Shown here: positions 6,915 through 13,549 of the stretch, in pieces | How the letters are laid out: each line of letters begins with the position of its first letter | Numbering within the stretch: position 1 is the first letter of the stretch | Assembly (NCBI GenBank): GCA_030152585.1 | Contig: JASLJC010000038.1 | Coordinates: 1-13,549, forward strand | Length of the DNA: 13,549 nt | Source of the DNA: Savagea sp. | GTDB lineage: Bacteria; Bacillota; Bacilli; Bacillales_A; Planococcaceae | Reading direction: 5' to 3' | Translations under genes and position numbers: made by a program | Notes under the pieces: model-generated | Database searches by the model: none | The model's input: the letters and a program-made list of their open reading frames with translations, nothing else | Told to the model about the DNA's origin: nothing

Positions 6915-9335
6915 ATGACAGACCGAACAGATCAGCCGTATGTCGTCATACGTCCTGTAGTGAAAATTTTTCATAATGCATCGAATATGTTCACCATTAT
7001 GAAAGGTCGATTAAAAGAGACGAATACCGAATTTAAAGAAAAAGAAATGATTATTACAGGCAATTTTCCATTACTCGACACAGAGGTCGATTATCGGTTG
7101 TTCGGTCGTCTCGTTACCCACCCGAAGTACGGTAAACAATGGCAAGTCGAATCGTTCGAAAAAGAATTACCATCGACGAAAGAAGGCGTTATTCATTACT
7201 TATCGAGCGATTTATTTCCCGGTATAGGAAAGAAAACAGCAGAAAATGTCGTGAACAAGTTAGGAAATGACGCAATCGGTCGAATTATTGAAAATCCTGC
7301 TGTATTAGATGGGATTTCAGGAGTGACAAGTAAAAGAAAAGAAACGATCGTTGCGGTCTTACAAGAAAATTTAGGACTTGAGCGAACACTCATTCAACTT
7401 TCGGCTTGGGGATTCGGTCCAAAAATTGCGATGCGGATTTATCAGAAATATGAAGAAGAGACAGTCGACCGTTTAAAAGAAAATCCGTATCGTTTAATCG
7501 AAGACATATCAGGTATCGGTTTTCAACGAGCAGATGATTTAGGACGTCAACTCGGAATCGAACCGACGAGTATCGAACGGATTCGTGCGGCGATTTTACA
7601 CGTGATCGATGAAACTGTGCAACGAGAAGGTCATATTTATACGTTATGGCCACTCGTAAAAGAAGAAGCAAAACAGTTGTTAGAAAAAACATCATCTGTC
7701 ACGATTGCATACGATGATTTAGATACAGCACTTGCTACAGCTATTGTAGGAGAAATGCTCGTGCAAGAAGAAGACCGTCTTTACTTACCTTCATTGTATT
7801 ACTCAGAAGTCGGGGCAGTAGAAGTACTCGAAAAATTGTTAGACACACCACAAGGAGAGAAGTTCCCACTGGCGGAATTAAAACGTGCAATCGGTCTTGT
7901 AGAAGATGAATTAGATGTAACGTATGCACCGACACAAGTTGAAGCGATTGAGCGTGCGATGAATGAACCGATGATGATTTTAACCGGAGGACCAGGGACA
8001 GGGAAAACGACTGTTATTCGAGGAATTGTAGAAACGTATCGAGAATTACATGGGATTTCACTCGATCCAGCAGATTATGACGGAGAAGAACAAACATTTC
8101 CAATTGCACTCGCTGCTCCAACGGGTCGAGCAGCGAAACGAATGGCAGAATCGACGAATTTACCAGCGATGACAATTCACCGTTTGCTCGGATTTACCGG
8201 TGAAGACGATGAAGATGATTTCGATAGTCATGATATTGAAGCACGTCTTGTCATTATTGATGAAATGTCAATGGTCGATACGTGGTTATTTTATCAATTA
8301 ATGAAAGCTATACCGATCGAAAGCCAAGTTATTTTCGTCGGAGACGATGATCAACTTCCTTCTGTCGGGCCTGGTCAAGTGTTAGCCGACTTGCTTCGTT
8401 CTAAAAAAATTCCGACAGTGAAATTAACGGACGTTTATCGTCAAAGTGAAGGTTCTTCTATCGTTGGACTTGCGCATGAAATGAAAAGCGGTACATTACA
8501 AACAGACATTACGAAAAAAGAAAGCGACCGTTCATTCATTTTGGCGCATGACGAACATGTCGTCGATGTTGTAGAACAAGTCGTTACACGAGCTGTTGAA
8601 AAAGGATTTTCGATACATGACATTCAAGTGCTCGTACCGATGTATCGCGGACCTGCTGGTATCGATGCGGTGAATGAACGGATACAAGAACGTTTAAATC
8701 CACCGATGCCTGGTCGGAAAGAAATTCAGTACGGCGATACGACGTATCGTGTAGGAGATAAAGTGTTACAATTAGTCAATCAGCCAGAATCGAATGTTTT
8801 CAACGGAGATATGGGCGAAGTCGTTGCGATTTTCACACCGAATGAAAATACAGAGAAAAAACACCTCGTCGTCGTCGACTTTGACGGTATTGAAGTAACG
8901 TATGAGCGTCAAGATTTGCATCAAATTACGTTAGCATACTGTTGTTCTATTCATAAAGCGCAAGGGAGCGAATTCCCAATGGTCATTATGCCAGTCGTTC
9001 GTAGTTATTATCATATGTTACGTCGAAATTTACTATATACGGGCATTACGCGTGCGAGTCGATTTTTAATATTGTGTGGTGACCCTTCGAAATTTGAAGA
9101 AGGGATGCATCGAACAGATGATACGCGACGACAAACGACACTCGCCTCTCGCCTGACAAAAACGTTACCTGCGGCATCATCTTTACTAGAGGAACGAAAA
9201 AGTACAGACCAAAGTGAAACGTTACGTATTCAATCTCATGAATCTTTAACCGCTGAAACGATTTTTCAAATAGATCCTATGATTGGTGTCGGTAACATTA
9301 CACCGTATGATTTTATGCCGAAGAAGAACGATTGA
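6915..9335 (+). CDS. recD2: SF1B DNA helicase RecD2 (YrrC)
   Basis: RecD2 is a 5'-3' helicase of bacteria without RecBCD, involved in replication-fork maintenance and DNA repair. The 806-residue protein has an N-terminal OB-like part (about 1-90), tandem helix-hairpin-helix segments (FPGIGKKTAENV near 101 and ISGIGFQRADDLG near 198), and a complete motor. Walker A GGPGTGKTT is at 358-366, motif Ia APTGRAAKRM at 401-410, Walker B VIIDEMSM at 447-454, motif III VGDDDQLPSVGPG at 475-487, YRQ at 508-510, motif V SIHKAQGSEF at 678-687 and motif VI LLYTGITRAS at 706-715. The N-terminal extension separates RecD2 from RecD of RecBCD. It ends with the RecD2-typical DPMIGVGNITPYDFM. AAAGGAG (6900-6906) in the end of the TPR gene supports the ATG at 6915. 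The stop codon overlaps the alaS promoter -35, and no separate terminator follows. Confidence 0.95.
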   Translation: MTDRTDQPYVVIRPVVKIFHNASNMFTIMKGRLKETNTEFKEKEMIITGNFPLLDTEVDYRLFGRLVTHPKYGKQWQVESFEKELPSTKEGVIHYLSSDLFPGIGKKTAENVVNKLGNDAIGRIIENPAVLDGISGVTSKRKETIVAVLQENLGLERTLIQLSAWGFGPKIAMRIYQKYEEETVDRLKENPYRLIEDISGIGFQRADDLGRQLGIEPTSIERIRAAILHVIDETVQREGHIYTLWPLVKEEAKQLLEKTSSVTIAYDDLDTALATAIVGEMLVQEEDRLYLPSLYYSEVGAVEVLEKLLDTPQGEKFPLAELKRAIGLVEDELDVTYAPTQVEAIERAMNEPMMILTGGPGTGKTTVIRGIVETYRELHGISLDPADYDGEEQTFPIALAAPTGRAAKRMAESTNLPAMTIHRLLGFTGEDDEDDFDSHDIEARLVIIDEMSMVDTWLFYQLMKAIPIESQVIFVGDDDQLPSVGPGQVLADLLRSKKIPTVKLTDVYRQSEGSSIVGLAHEMKSGTLQTDITKKESDRSFILAHDEHVVDVVEQVVTRAVEKGFSIHDIQVLVPMYRGPAGIDAVNERIQERLNPPMPGRKEIQYGDTTYRVGDKVLQLVNQPESNVFNGDMGEVVAIFTPNENTEKKHLVVVDFDGIEVTYERQDLHQITLAYCCSIHKAQGSEFPMVIMPVVRSYYHMLRRNLLYTGITRASRFLILCGDPSKFEEGMHRTDDTRRQTTLASRLTKTLPAASSLLEERKSTDQSETLRIQSHESLTAETIFQIDPMIGVGNITPYDFMPKKND

Positions 9336-9360
9336 CAGACGTCTATCAATCTTCTATACT
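9332..9360 (+). promoter_or_regulatory. Strong sigma-A promoter of the alaS T-box leader
   Basis: A perfect -35 TTGACA (9332-9337) and TATACT (9355-9360) are 17 bases apart. The -35 overlaps the recD2 stop codon TGA (9333-9335). Transcription should begin near 9367, so the leader before alaS is about 240 bases. Confidence 0.85.
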
Positions 9361-9366
9361 TTGGTT

Positions 9367-9606
9367 AACTTAATATTTGCACCGTTGAAAGAACGAGTAG
9401 GATATGGTCATTGCACAGAGAGAGATGAAAGGTGAGACATCTTCTTTGGTCGTATCTGAACGCTACTCTGGAGGTTGCAACGCATACGCCGGCGTGACGT
9501 GCGTCTCAAGGTCTATCATAAGATAGATAAATGAGGGTGGTACCACGAATATAAATCTTCGTCCCTTTTACTAGGGGTGAAGATTTTTTTAATGGAGGAA
9601 AATAAA
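9367..9606 (+). promoter_or_regulatory. T-box riboswitch, alanine-specific, controlling alaS
   Basis: This leader senses uncharged tRNA-Ala and lets transcription of alaS proceed when alanine charging is low. Stem I runs from about 9395 to 9468: GAGT (9395-9398) pairs with ACTC (9465-9468), and GATATG pairs with CGTATC further up. In the specifier loop GAACGCTACTC carries the alanine codon GCT at 9462-9464. A stem II region with ACGCA/TGCGT lies at 9480-9504, and stem III is TCTATC/GATAGA at 9512-9527. The T-box itself, AGGGTGGTACCACG, is at 9534-9547; its TGGT can pair with the ACCA end of tRNA-Ala. CCCT at 9563-9566 can pair with AGGG of the T-box (antiterminator), or its CCC with GGG in the terminator, so the two folds exclude each other. 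The 5' end is inferred from the promoter. Confidence 0.95.
9554..9590 (+). terminator. T-box-controlled intrinsic terminator before alaS
   Basis: A 12-bp stem 9554-9565 / 9574-9585 (AATCTTCGTCCC with GGGGTGAAGATT, two G·U pairs) has an 8-base loop and a run of seven T. It is the off-state structure of the alaS T-box. It is also the first terminator after recD2. Confidence 0.92.
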
Positions 9607-12237
9607 ATGAAACAATTAACAGCAGCACAAATTCGACAACTATTTTTAGATTTTTTCAAATCGAAAGATCATGCAATTGAGCCAAGTGCTCCACTCGTTC
9701 CTATTGATGATCCGACATTACTATGGATTAACAGTGGAGTGGCGACGTTAAAAAAATATTTTGACGGTCGTGTAACACCGGACAACCCACGAATTACGAA
9801 TGCTCAAAAATCAATCCGTACGAACGATATCGAAAACGTAGGTCGTACAGCGCGTCACCATACATTTTTCGAAATGCTTGGAAACTTCTCAATCGGTGAT
9901 TACTTTAAAGAAGAAGCAATTGAATATGCGTGGGAGTTTTTAACAAGTCCTGATTGGATGGCGTTTGATCCAGAAAAACTTTACATTACAGTTCATCCAG
10001 AAGATGAAGATGCTTACAACATTTGGATAAATAAAATTGGACTCAGACCCGATCGTATTACACGGTTAGAAGGAAACTTTTGGGATATTGGAGAAGGTCC
10101 AAGTGGTCCCAACTCTGAAATTTTCTACGATCGCGGTGAAGCATACGGAGACGATTTTTCAGACCCTGAACTTTACCCAGGAGGAGAAAATGAACGTTAT
10201 TTAGAGATTTGGAACCTCGTTTTCTCAGAATTCAATCATAATCCAGACGGTACGTATACACCGTTACCGAAACAAAATATCGATACAGGAATGGGATTGG
10301 AACGTATTGCATCGGTCGTACAAAATACGAAAACGAACTTTGAAACAGATTTATTTATGCCGATTATTCAAGAAGTAGAAAAAATGTCAGGTGTATCTTA
10401 CGGAACATCTGATGAAAAAGATACAGCGTTTAAAGTCATTGCTGATCACGTTCGTACAGTTGCATTTGCAATCGGAGATGGCGCATTACCTTCAAACGAA
10501 GGACGTGGTTATGTATTACGTCGCTTATTACGCCGAGCAGTTCGTTTTGCTAAACAAATTGAATTGCATGAACCGTTTATGTACAAACTCGTACCGACAG
10601 TAGGTGCAATAATGGAAGACTTTTATCCGGAAGTAATAGAAAAAGAAGCGTTTATTCAAAAGGTAATGAAAAATGAAGAAGAACGATTCCATGAAACACT
10701 ACATGACGGTTTAGCATTATTAGAAGAAATGTTACAAGAAGCGAAACGTTCTACACAACCTGTCCTAAAAGGAAAAGATGCTTTCCTTCTTTACGATACG
10801 TACGGTTTCCCATATGAATTAACAGAAGAATATGCAGAAGAAGAAAATGTAACTGTTGACCGAGAAGGATTCGACGAAGCGATGGAACAACAGCGAACAC
10901 GCGCACGTGCTGCACGTGAAGATACAGGTTCTATGCATGTTCAATCTGCTGTACTTCACGAGTTAACAGAAGCAAGTGAATTCGTCGGATATGATACGTT
11001 TACGTTAGAAGCGAAAATTGTTGCAATGATCCAAGATGGTCAACGTATTGAACGTACAACAGTAGGAGAAGAAGTTCAAATTTTACTCGACCGTACACCG
11101 TTTTATGCAGAAAGTGGAGGACAAATTGCAGATAAAGGAACAATCGTAAACGAAAATGGTCATGCCGTAATGCAAGATGTACAAAAAGCGCCGCACGGCC
11201 AACATTTACACCGTGTCCTTTTAAAAGAAGGCACATTAACTGTCGGAGATATGGTAACCGCTCAAGTAGATGAAGAAGCGCGACTCGCAACGATTAAAAA
11301 TCATACCGCGACGCATTTACTTCACCAAGCTTTAAAAGACGTATTAGGAGATCACGTAAATCAAGCAGGTTCATACGTCGGACCGGATCGTTTACGTTTT
11401 GACTTCTCGCATTTCGGCCAAGTAACAGACGAAGAGTTGCAACGAGTTGAACGTCTCGTCAACGAACAAATATGGAAGACGACACAAGTCCGAACAGCTT
11501 ACCATTCACTTGACGAAGCAAAACAGATGGGAGCGATGGCACTTTTCGGTGAGAAATATGGCGATACAGTGCGCGTCGTAACAGTTGGCGATTATTCTAT
11601 GGAACTTTGTGGAGGGTGTCACGTCCATAATACAGCAGAGATCGGCTCGTTCTTCATTGAATCAGAAAGCGGAATCGGAGCAGGAACGCGACGTATCGAA
11701 GCCGTTACAGGTAAATTAGCATATATGCATGCCAAACGTTTCGAAGAGACATTAGAAACGATTCAACAAACAGTAAAAGCAAATGCGACGAACGTTGTGA
11801 AAAAAGTAGAACAAACGTTAGAACGTGTGAAAACGTTAGAAAAAGAAAATGAATCACTGATGGCGAAGCTTGGCAATGCGCAATTAGATGATTTATGGAA
11901 TAATGCACGTGAAGTGAATGGTATTACAGTCCTTGCTGCTAAAGTAGAAGCAAAAGATAATGGTGCACTTCGCGGTATGATTGACGAAGCGAAACAAAAA
12001 TATGATGAAGTTGTCGTCGTATTTGGTGCAACAGACGGTAAAAAAGTCATGTTAGCAGCAGGTGTATCTCAATCGTTAACTGATCGTTATCGTGCGGGAG
12101 ATGTACTCAATCATGTCGCAACACAATGCGACGGACGTGGTGGAGGACGTCCTGGTATGGCAATGGGTGGTGCAAAAGATCCATCTAAATTAGACGAAGC
12201 ACTTGAAAGTGTTTATGAATATGTCAAAACAGTTTAA
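9607..12237 (+). CDS. alaS: Alanyl-tRNA synthetase
   Basis: AlaRS charges tRNA-Ala and clears mischarged Ser- or Gly-tRNA. The 876-residue product starts at ATG 9607, behind GGAGG (9594-9598). An in-frame ATG at 9577 lies inside the leader terminator and is rejected. The class II catalytic core shows motif 2 (RHHTFFEMLGNFSIGDYF, about 83-100) and motif 3 (GMGLERIASV, from 228). The editing domain has the zinc-binding set His566 and His570 (HTATH) with Cys668 and His672 (CGGCH), nearly the same numbering as in E. coli. A coiled-coil stretch (about 720-755) leads to the C-terminal C-Ala domain with CDGRGGGRPGMAMGGA. The protein is full length and intact. Expression is controlled by the alanine T-box. 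No terminator follows, so transcripts may continue into ireB. Confidence 0.97.
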   Translation: MKQLTAAQIRQLFLDFFKSKDHAIEPSAPLVPIDDPTLLWINSGVATLKKYFDGRVTPDNPRITNAQKSIRTNDIENVGRTARHHTFFEMLGNFSIGDYFKEEAIEYAWEFLTSPDWMAFDPEKLYITVHPEDEDAYNIWINKIGLRPDRITRLEGNFWDIGEGPSGPNSEIFYDRGEAYGDDFSDPELYPGGENERYLEIWNLVFSEFNHNPDGTYTPLPKQNIDTGMGLERIASVVQNTKTNFETDLFMPIIQEVEKMSGVSYGTSDEKDTAFKVIADHVRTVAFAIGDGALPSNEGRGYVLRRLLRRAVRFAKQIELHEPFMYKLVPTVGAIMEDFYPEVIEKEAFIQKVMKNEEERFHETLHDGLALLEEMLQEAKRSTQPVLKGKDAFLLYDTYGFPYELTEEYAEEENVTVDREGFDEAMEQQRTRARAAREDTGSMHVQSAVLHELTEASEFVGYDTFTLEAKIVAMIQDGQRIERTTVGEEVQILLDRTPFYAESGGQIADKGTIVNENGHAVMQDVQKAPHGQHLHRVLLKEGTLTVGDMVTAQVDEEARLATIKNHTATHLLHQALKDVLGDHVNQAGSYVGPDRLRFDFSHFGQVTDEELQRVERLVNEQIWKTTQVRTAYHSLDEAKQMGAMALFGEKYGDTVRVVTVGDYSMELCGGCHVHNTAEIGSFFIESESGIGAGTRRIEAVTGKLAYMHAKRFEETLETIQQTVKANATNVVKKVEQTLERVKTLEKENESLMAKLGNAQLDDLWNNAREVNGITVLAAKVEAKDNGALRGMIDEAKQKYDEVVVVFGATDGKKVMLAAGVSQSLTDRYRAGDVLNHVATQCDGRGGGRPGMAMGGAKDPSKLDEALESVYEYVKTV

Positions 12238-12261
12238 TTGATAGGGAAAATCGGGTATACT
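12233..12261 (+). promoter_or_regulatory. Possible promoter of the ireB unit
   Basis: TATACT (12256-12261) is a good -10, but the hexamer 17 bases upstream is only TTTAAT (12233-12238), overlapping the alaS stop. A nearby TTGATA (12238-12243) is too close. The -10 is convincing and the -35 is weak. Confidence 0.4.
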
Positions 12262-12318
12262 ACTAGTTATAAACGAATCCGATCGATGAAGTGAAGATTG
12301 GAAAGCGGGGTGTCGAGT

Positions 12319-12585
12319 ATGGATTCACACGACAAAACGATGAAATTTAGTTTTTCGGACGATTTACCGGGAAACGAAGTCGAAGAAGTCATGCTTCATG
12401 TATACAAAGCATTAAATGAAAAAGGGTATAACCCGATTAACCAAATTGTCGGTTATCTTTTATCGGGCGATCCTGCTTATATTCCACGTCACGAAGACGC
12501 ACGGAATTTAATGAGGAAATTAGAGCGCGATGAAATTATCGAAGAGCTCGTTAAATTTTATATTCGCGAACACGGAGGCAAATAA
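12319..12585 (+). CDS. IreB family regulatory phosphoprotein (YrzL, formerly UPF0297)
   Basis: This 88-residue cytoplasmic protein belongs to the IreB family. In Enterococcus faecalis IreB is phosphorylated by the PASTA kinase IreK and influences cephalosporin resistance. The family core KGYNPINQIVGYLLSGDPAY (residues 35-54) is complete, followed by IPRHEDARN and RKLERDEIIEELV. The start at ATG 12319 gives MDSHDKTMKF, in line with relatives; GGGGTG (12307-12312) precedes it. An upstream TTG at 12298 would extend it by seven residues without improving the fit. Thr7 matches one of the two N-terminal threonines remembered as phosphorylated in IreB; the other (Thr4) is His here. It begins a three-gene unit, with ruvX starting 2 bases after its stop. 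The kinase is not in this window. Confidence 0.92.
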   Translation: MDSHDKTMKFSFSDDLPGNEVEEVMLHVYKALNEKGYNPINQIVGYLLSGDPAYIPRHEDARNLMRKLERDEIIEELVKFYIREHGGK

Positions 12586-12587
12586 TA

Positions 12588-13004
12588 GTGAGAACGATGG
12601 GACTAGACGTCGGTACGAAAACAGTTGGTGTAGCAATGAGTGATCCGTTCGGATGGACTGCACAAGGAATTGAGACGATCGACGTCGATGTCGAAGAAGG
12701 AGATTTCGGTCTCGATCGAATTGAACAACTCGTGAAACAACACGAAGTATCACGCTTTGTCGTCGGATACCCAAAAAATATGAACAATACAATCGGCCCG
12801 CGAGGTGAAGCGAGTGCGGCTTATGCAGAAATGTTAAAAGAACGATTTCATTTACCGGTGGAATTATGGGATGAACGTCTTTCGACAGTCGCTGCAGAAC
12901 GAACGTTACTCGAAGCAGATGTGAGCCGTAAAAAAAGAGCAAAAGTAATTGACAAGATGGCAGCTGTTATGATTTTGCAAGGCTATCTTGATTTTAAAAA
13001 TTAG
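12588..13004 (+). CDS. ruvX: YqgF/RuvX family nuclease (putative Holliday junction resolvase, 16S rRNA 5' processing)
   Basis: This RNase H-fold protein of 138 residues belongs to the YqgF/RuvX family (B. subtilis YrrK). It was named as a putative Holliday junction resolvase, and in E. coli it takes part in pre-16S rRNA 5' maturation. The acidic active-site residues are visible: Asp7 in LDVGTKTVGVA, Glu96 in WDERLST and Asp123 in VIDKMAAVMILQGYL. The conserved GYPKNMN loop is at 60-66. The GTG at 12588 is chosen because GGAGG (12574-12578) lies nine bases upstream and the product then opens MRTMGLDVGTK like its relatives; ATG at 12597 would remove three residues. It overlaps neither neighbour: 2 bases after ireB and 11 before the DUF1292 gene. 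This ireB-ruvX-yrzB order is common in Firmicutes. Which substrate matters here cannot be told. Confidence 0.94.
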   Translation: MRTMGLDVGTKTVGVAMSDPFGWTAQGIETIDVDVEEGDFGLDRIEQLVKQHEVSRFVVGYPKNMNNTIGPRGEASAAYAEMLKERFHLPVELWDERLSTVAAERTLLEADVSRKKRAKVIDKMAAVMILQGYLDFKN

Positions 13005-13015
13005 AAGGTGAACAG

Positions 13016-13327
13016 ATGAATCACGGAGAAGAAACAATGACAATCATTAATGAAGAAGGACAAGAAGTAGAATGTCAAGTGTTGTTAACATTTGACTCAC
13101 CAGAACCAAAATACGATCGTTCATACGTTGTATTTCATGAAGTAGATGCAGAAGATGAAGATGGTATCGTTGAAATTCAAGCATTAGCCTTTCGTCCGAA
13201 CGAAGATGGCGACGGAGGAGCTTTACTTCCAATCGAAACGGAAGAAGAGTGGGATATGGTAGAAGAAGTCATCGGCGCCTTCATTGCAGAAGATGAAGAT
13301 ACACAATTTCTCGTAGAAGAAGAATAA
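13016..13327 (+). CDS. DUF1292 family protein (YrzB-like), function unknown
   Basis: This is a 103-residue, strongly acidic protein of the DUF1292 family (formerly UPF0473, B. subtilis YrzB). Its start, MNHGEETMTI, matches relatives, and AAGGTG (13005-13010) lies five bases before the ATG at 13016. A second ATG at 13037 is less well placed. Family landmarks are the YVVFHEVDAEDEDG strand region, FRPNEDGDGG, and LLPIETEEEWDMVEEV near the C-terminus. No cysteine cluster beyond one Cys, no signal peptide and no membrane segment are seen. It is the last gene of the ireB-ruvX unit and is followed within 10 bases by a perfect terminator hairpin. No function is established; the conserved linkage to ruvX and ireB is the only hint. 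Confidence 0.9.
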   Translation: MNHGEETMTIINEEGQEVECQVLLTFDSPEPKYDRSYVVFHEVDAEDEDGIVEIQALAFRPNEDGDGGALLPIETEEEWDMVEEVIGAFIAEDEDTQFLVEEE

Positions 13328-13335
13328 TTGAAAAG

Positions 13336-13370
13336 AAAAGCGGAACGGTTCATCCGTTCCGCTTTTATAT
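13336..13370 (+). terminator. Terminator or attenuating hairpin between the DUF1292 gene and mltG
   Basis: A perfect 13-bp stem 13336-13348 / 13354-13366 (AAAAGCGGAACGG with CCGTTCCGCTTTT) has loop TTCAT. The T tract is short, with four T inside the stem followed by ATAT, so termination may be partial. Only 19 bases separate it from the mltG start codon. Confidence 0.82.
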
Positions 13371-13385
13371 ATGAGGAGGCGAATT

Positions 13386-13549
13386 ATGGACACATCACGT
13401 ATTGAACAAGAAAAAAAGAGAGCAGCTTATGTTAGAAAATCAGTATTGAAAATTACACTTATTGTATTAGGTACGATTTTTTTAATCGGTTTAATCGGAT
13501 TTTTATATGTCAGTAGTGCATTAAAACCATATGATAAAAAAGATGAAAC
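13386..13549 (+). CDS. mltG: Endolytic transglycosylase MltG, N-terminal part (runs off window)
   Basis: The first 54 codons of a gene that continues beyond the window. The short charged cytoplasmic start (residues 1-19, rich in Lys, Arg and Glu) is followed by one hydrophobic segment (about 20-42, LKITLIVLGTIFLIGLIGF) that should anchor the protein. The extracytoplasmic start, SALKPYDKKDE, resembles the stalk of Bacillus YrrL/MltG. MltG cleaves nascent peptidoglycan strands during cell-wall elongation; the LysM-like and YceG catalytic domains would lie outside. AGGAGG (13374-13379) gives a strong ribosome binding site for ATG 13386. Identification relies on the membrane segment, the short KPYDKKD match and the known gene order after yrzB, so it is less sure than the others. 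Confidence 0.8.
   Translation, partial: MDTSRIEQEKKRAAYVRKSVLKITLIVLGTIFLIGLIGFLYVSSALKPYDKKDE

Noticed and set aside
9577..9606. Upstream in-frame ATG for alaS
   Set aside because: It lies within the 3' arm of the T-box terminator and lacks a ribosome binding site. The ATG at 9607 has GGAGG at the right distance and gives the usual AlaRS length.
11000..11290. 96-codon minus-strand frame inside alaS
   Set aside because: It is a shadow of the AlaRS coding sequence. The sense protein is continuous and conserved here, and no antisense promoter or ribosome binding site is evident.
12238..12261. TTGATA with TATACT as an ireB promoter
   Set aside because: The two hexamers are only 12 bases apart, too short for a sigma-A promoter. 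Only the weaker TTTAAT pairing keeps a 17-base spacer.
12520..12942. 140-codon open frame on the minus strand opposite ireB and ruvX
   Set aside because: It is antisense to two well-recognised genes, has no recognisable family features, and its Leu/Arg/Ser/His-rich composition is typical of a frame shadow.
1..13549. Mobile element, CRISPR array, tRNA/rRNA gene, toxin-antitoxin or defence system
   Set aside because: I saw no transposase or integrase motifs, no regularly spaced repeats, no tRNA cloverleaf and no unknown multigene cassette. Coding density and gene content are those of a conserved core region.

Overview
The window is an ordinary chromosomal stretch of a low-GC Gram-positive bacterium (Bacillota, most likely Bacillales). 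Three things point there. Every protein resembles its Bacillus-type counterpart (remembered families; no search was run). The gene order aspS / 6S RNA / tcdA / rarA / iscS / mnmA / TPR / recD2 / alaS / ireB / ruvX / DUF1292 / mltG follows the B. subtilis yrv-yrr region. The RNA elements (Firmicutes 6S RNA, alanyl T-box) and sigma-A promoters are also typical. The cheV gene implies a chemotactic organism. I cannot name the genus; the absence of cymR and the presence of cheV at this site are the most useful clues.

Layout. 1-251 is the 3' end of aspS. 252-696 holds a 6S RNA gene with its own promoter and terminator, then the tcdA promoter. tcdA (697-1464) and cheV (1598-2509) run rightward. A strong bidirectional terminator (2517-2559) separates cheV from rarA, which runs leftward (2573-3850). 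A divergent promoter region (3851-3975) starts the rightward unit iscS-mnmA-TPR-recD2 (3976-9335). A T-box leader (about 9367-9606) controls alaS (9607-12237). The tight unit ireB-ruvX-DUF1292 (12319-13327) ends in a perfect hairpin, after which mltG begins and runs off the window.

How the genes work together. Much of the window serves translation and tRNA: AspRS, AlaRS, t6A cyclisation by TcdA, and the IscS-MnmA pair that makes 2-thiouridine at tRNA wobble position 34. A second theme is genome maintenance: RarA at replication forks, the RecD2 helicase, and the YqgF-family nuclease RuvX. IreB and MltG belong to cell-envelope physiology. CheV is the functional outlier.

I found no mobile element, CRISPR array, toxin system or unknown multigene system. 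All larger reading frames that I judge real belong to recognised families. The observations worth checking are regulatory: a predicted pRNA template in the 6S RNA, a cre-like operator inside the cheV promoter, overlapping divergent promoters between rarA and iscS with cymR missing, a T-box terminator that may also end the upstream operon, and a hairpin placed directly in front of mltG.
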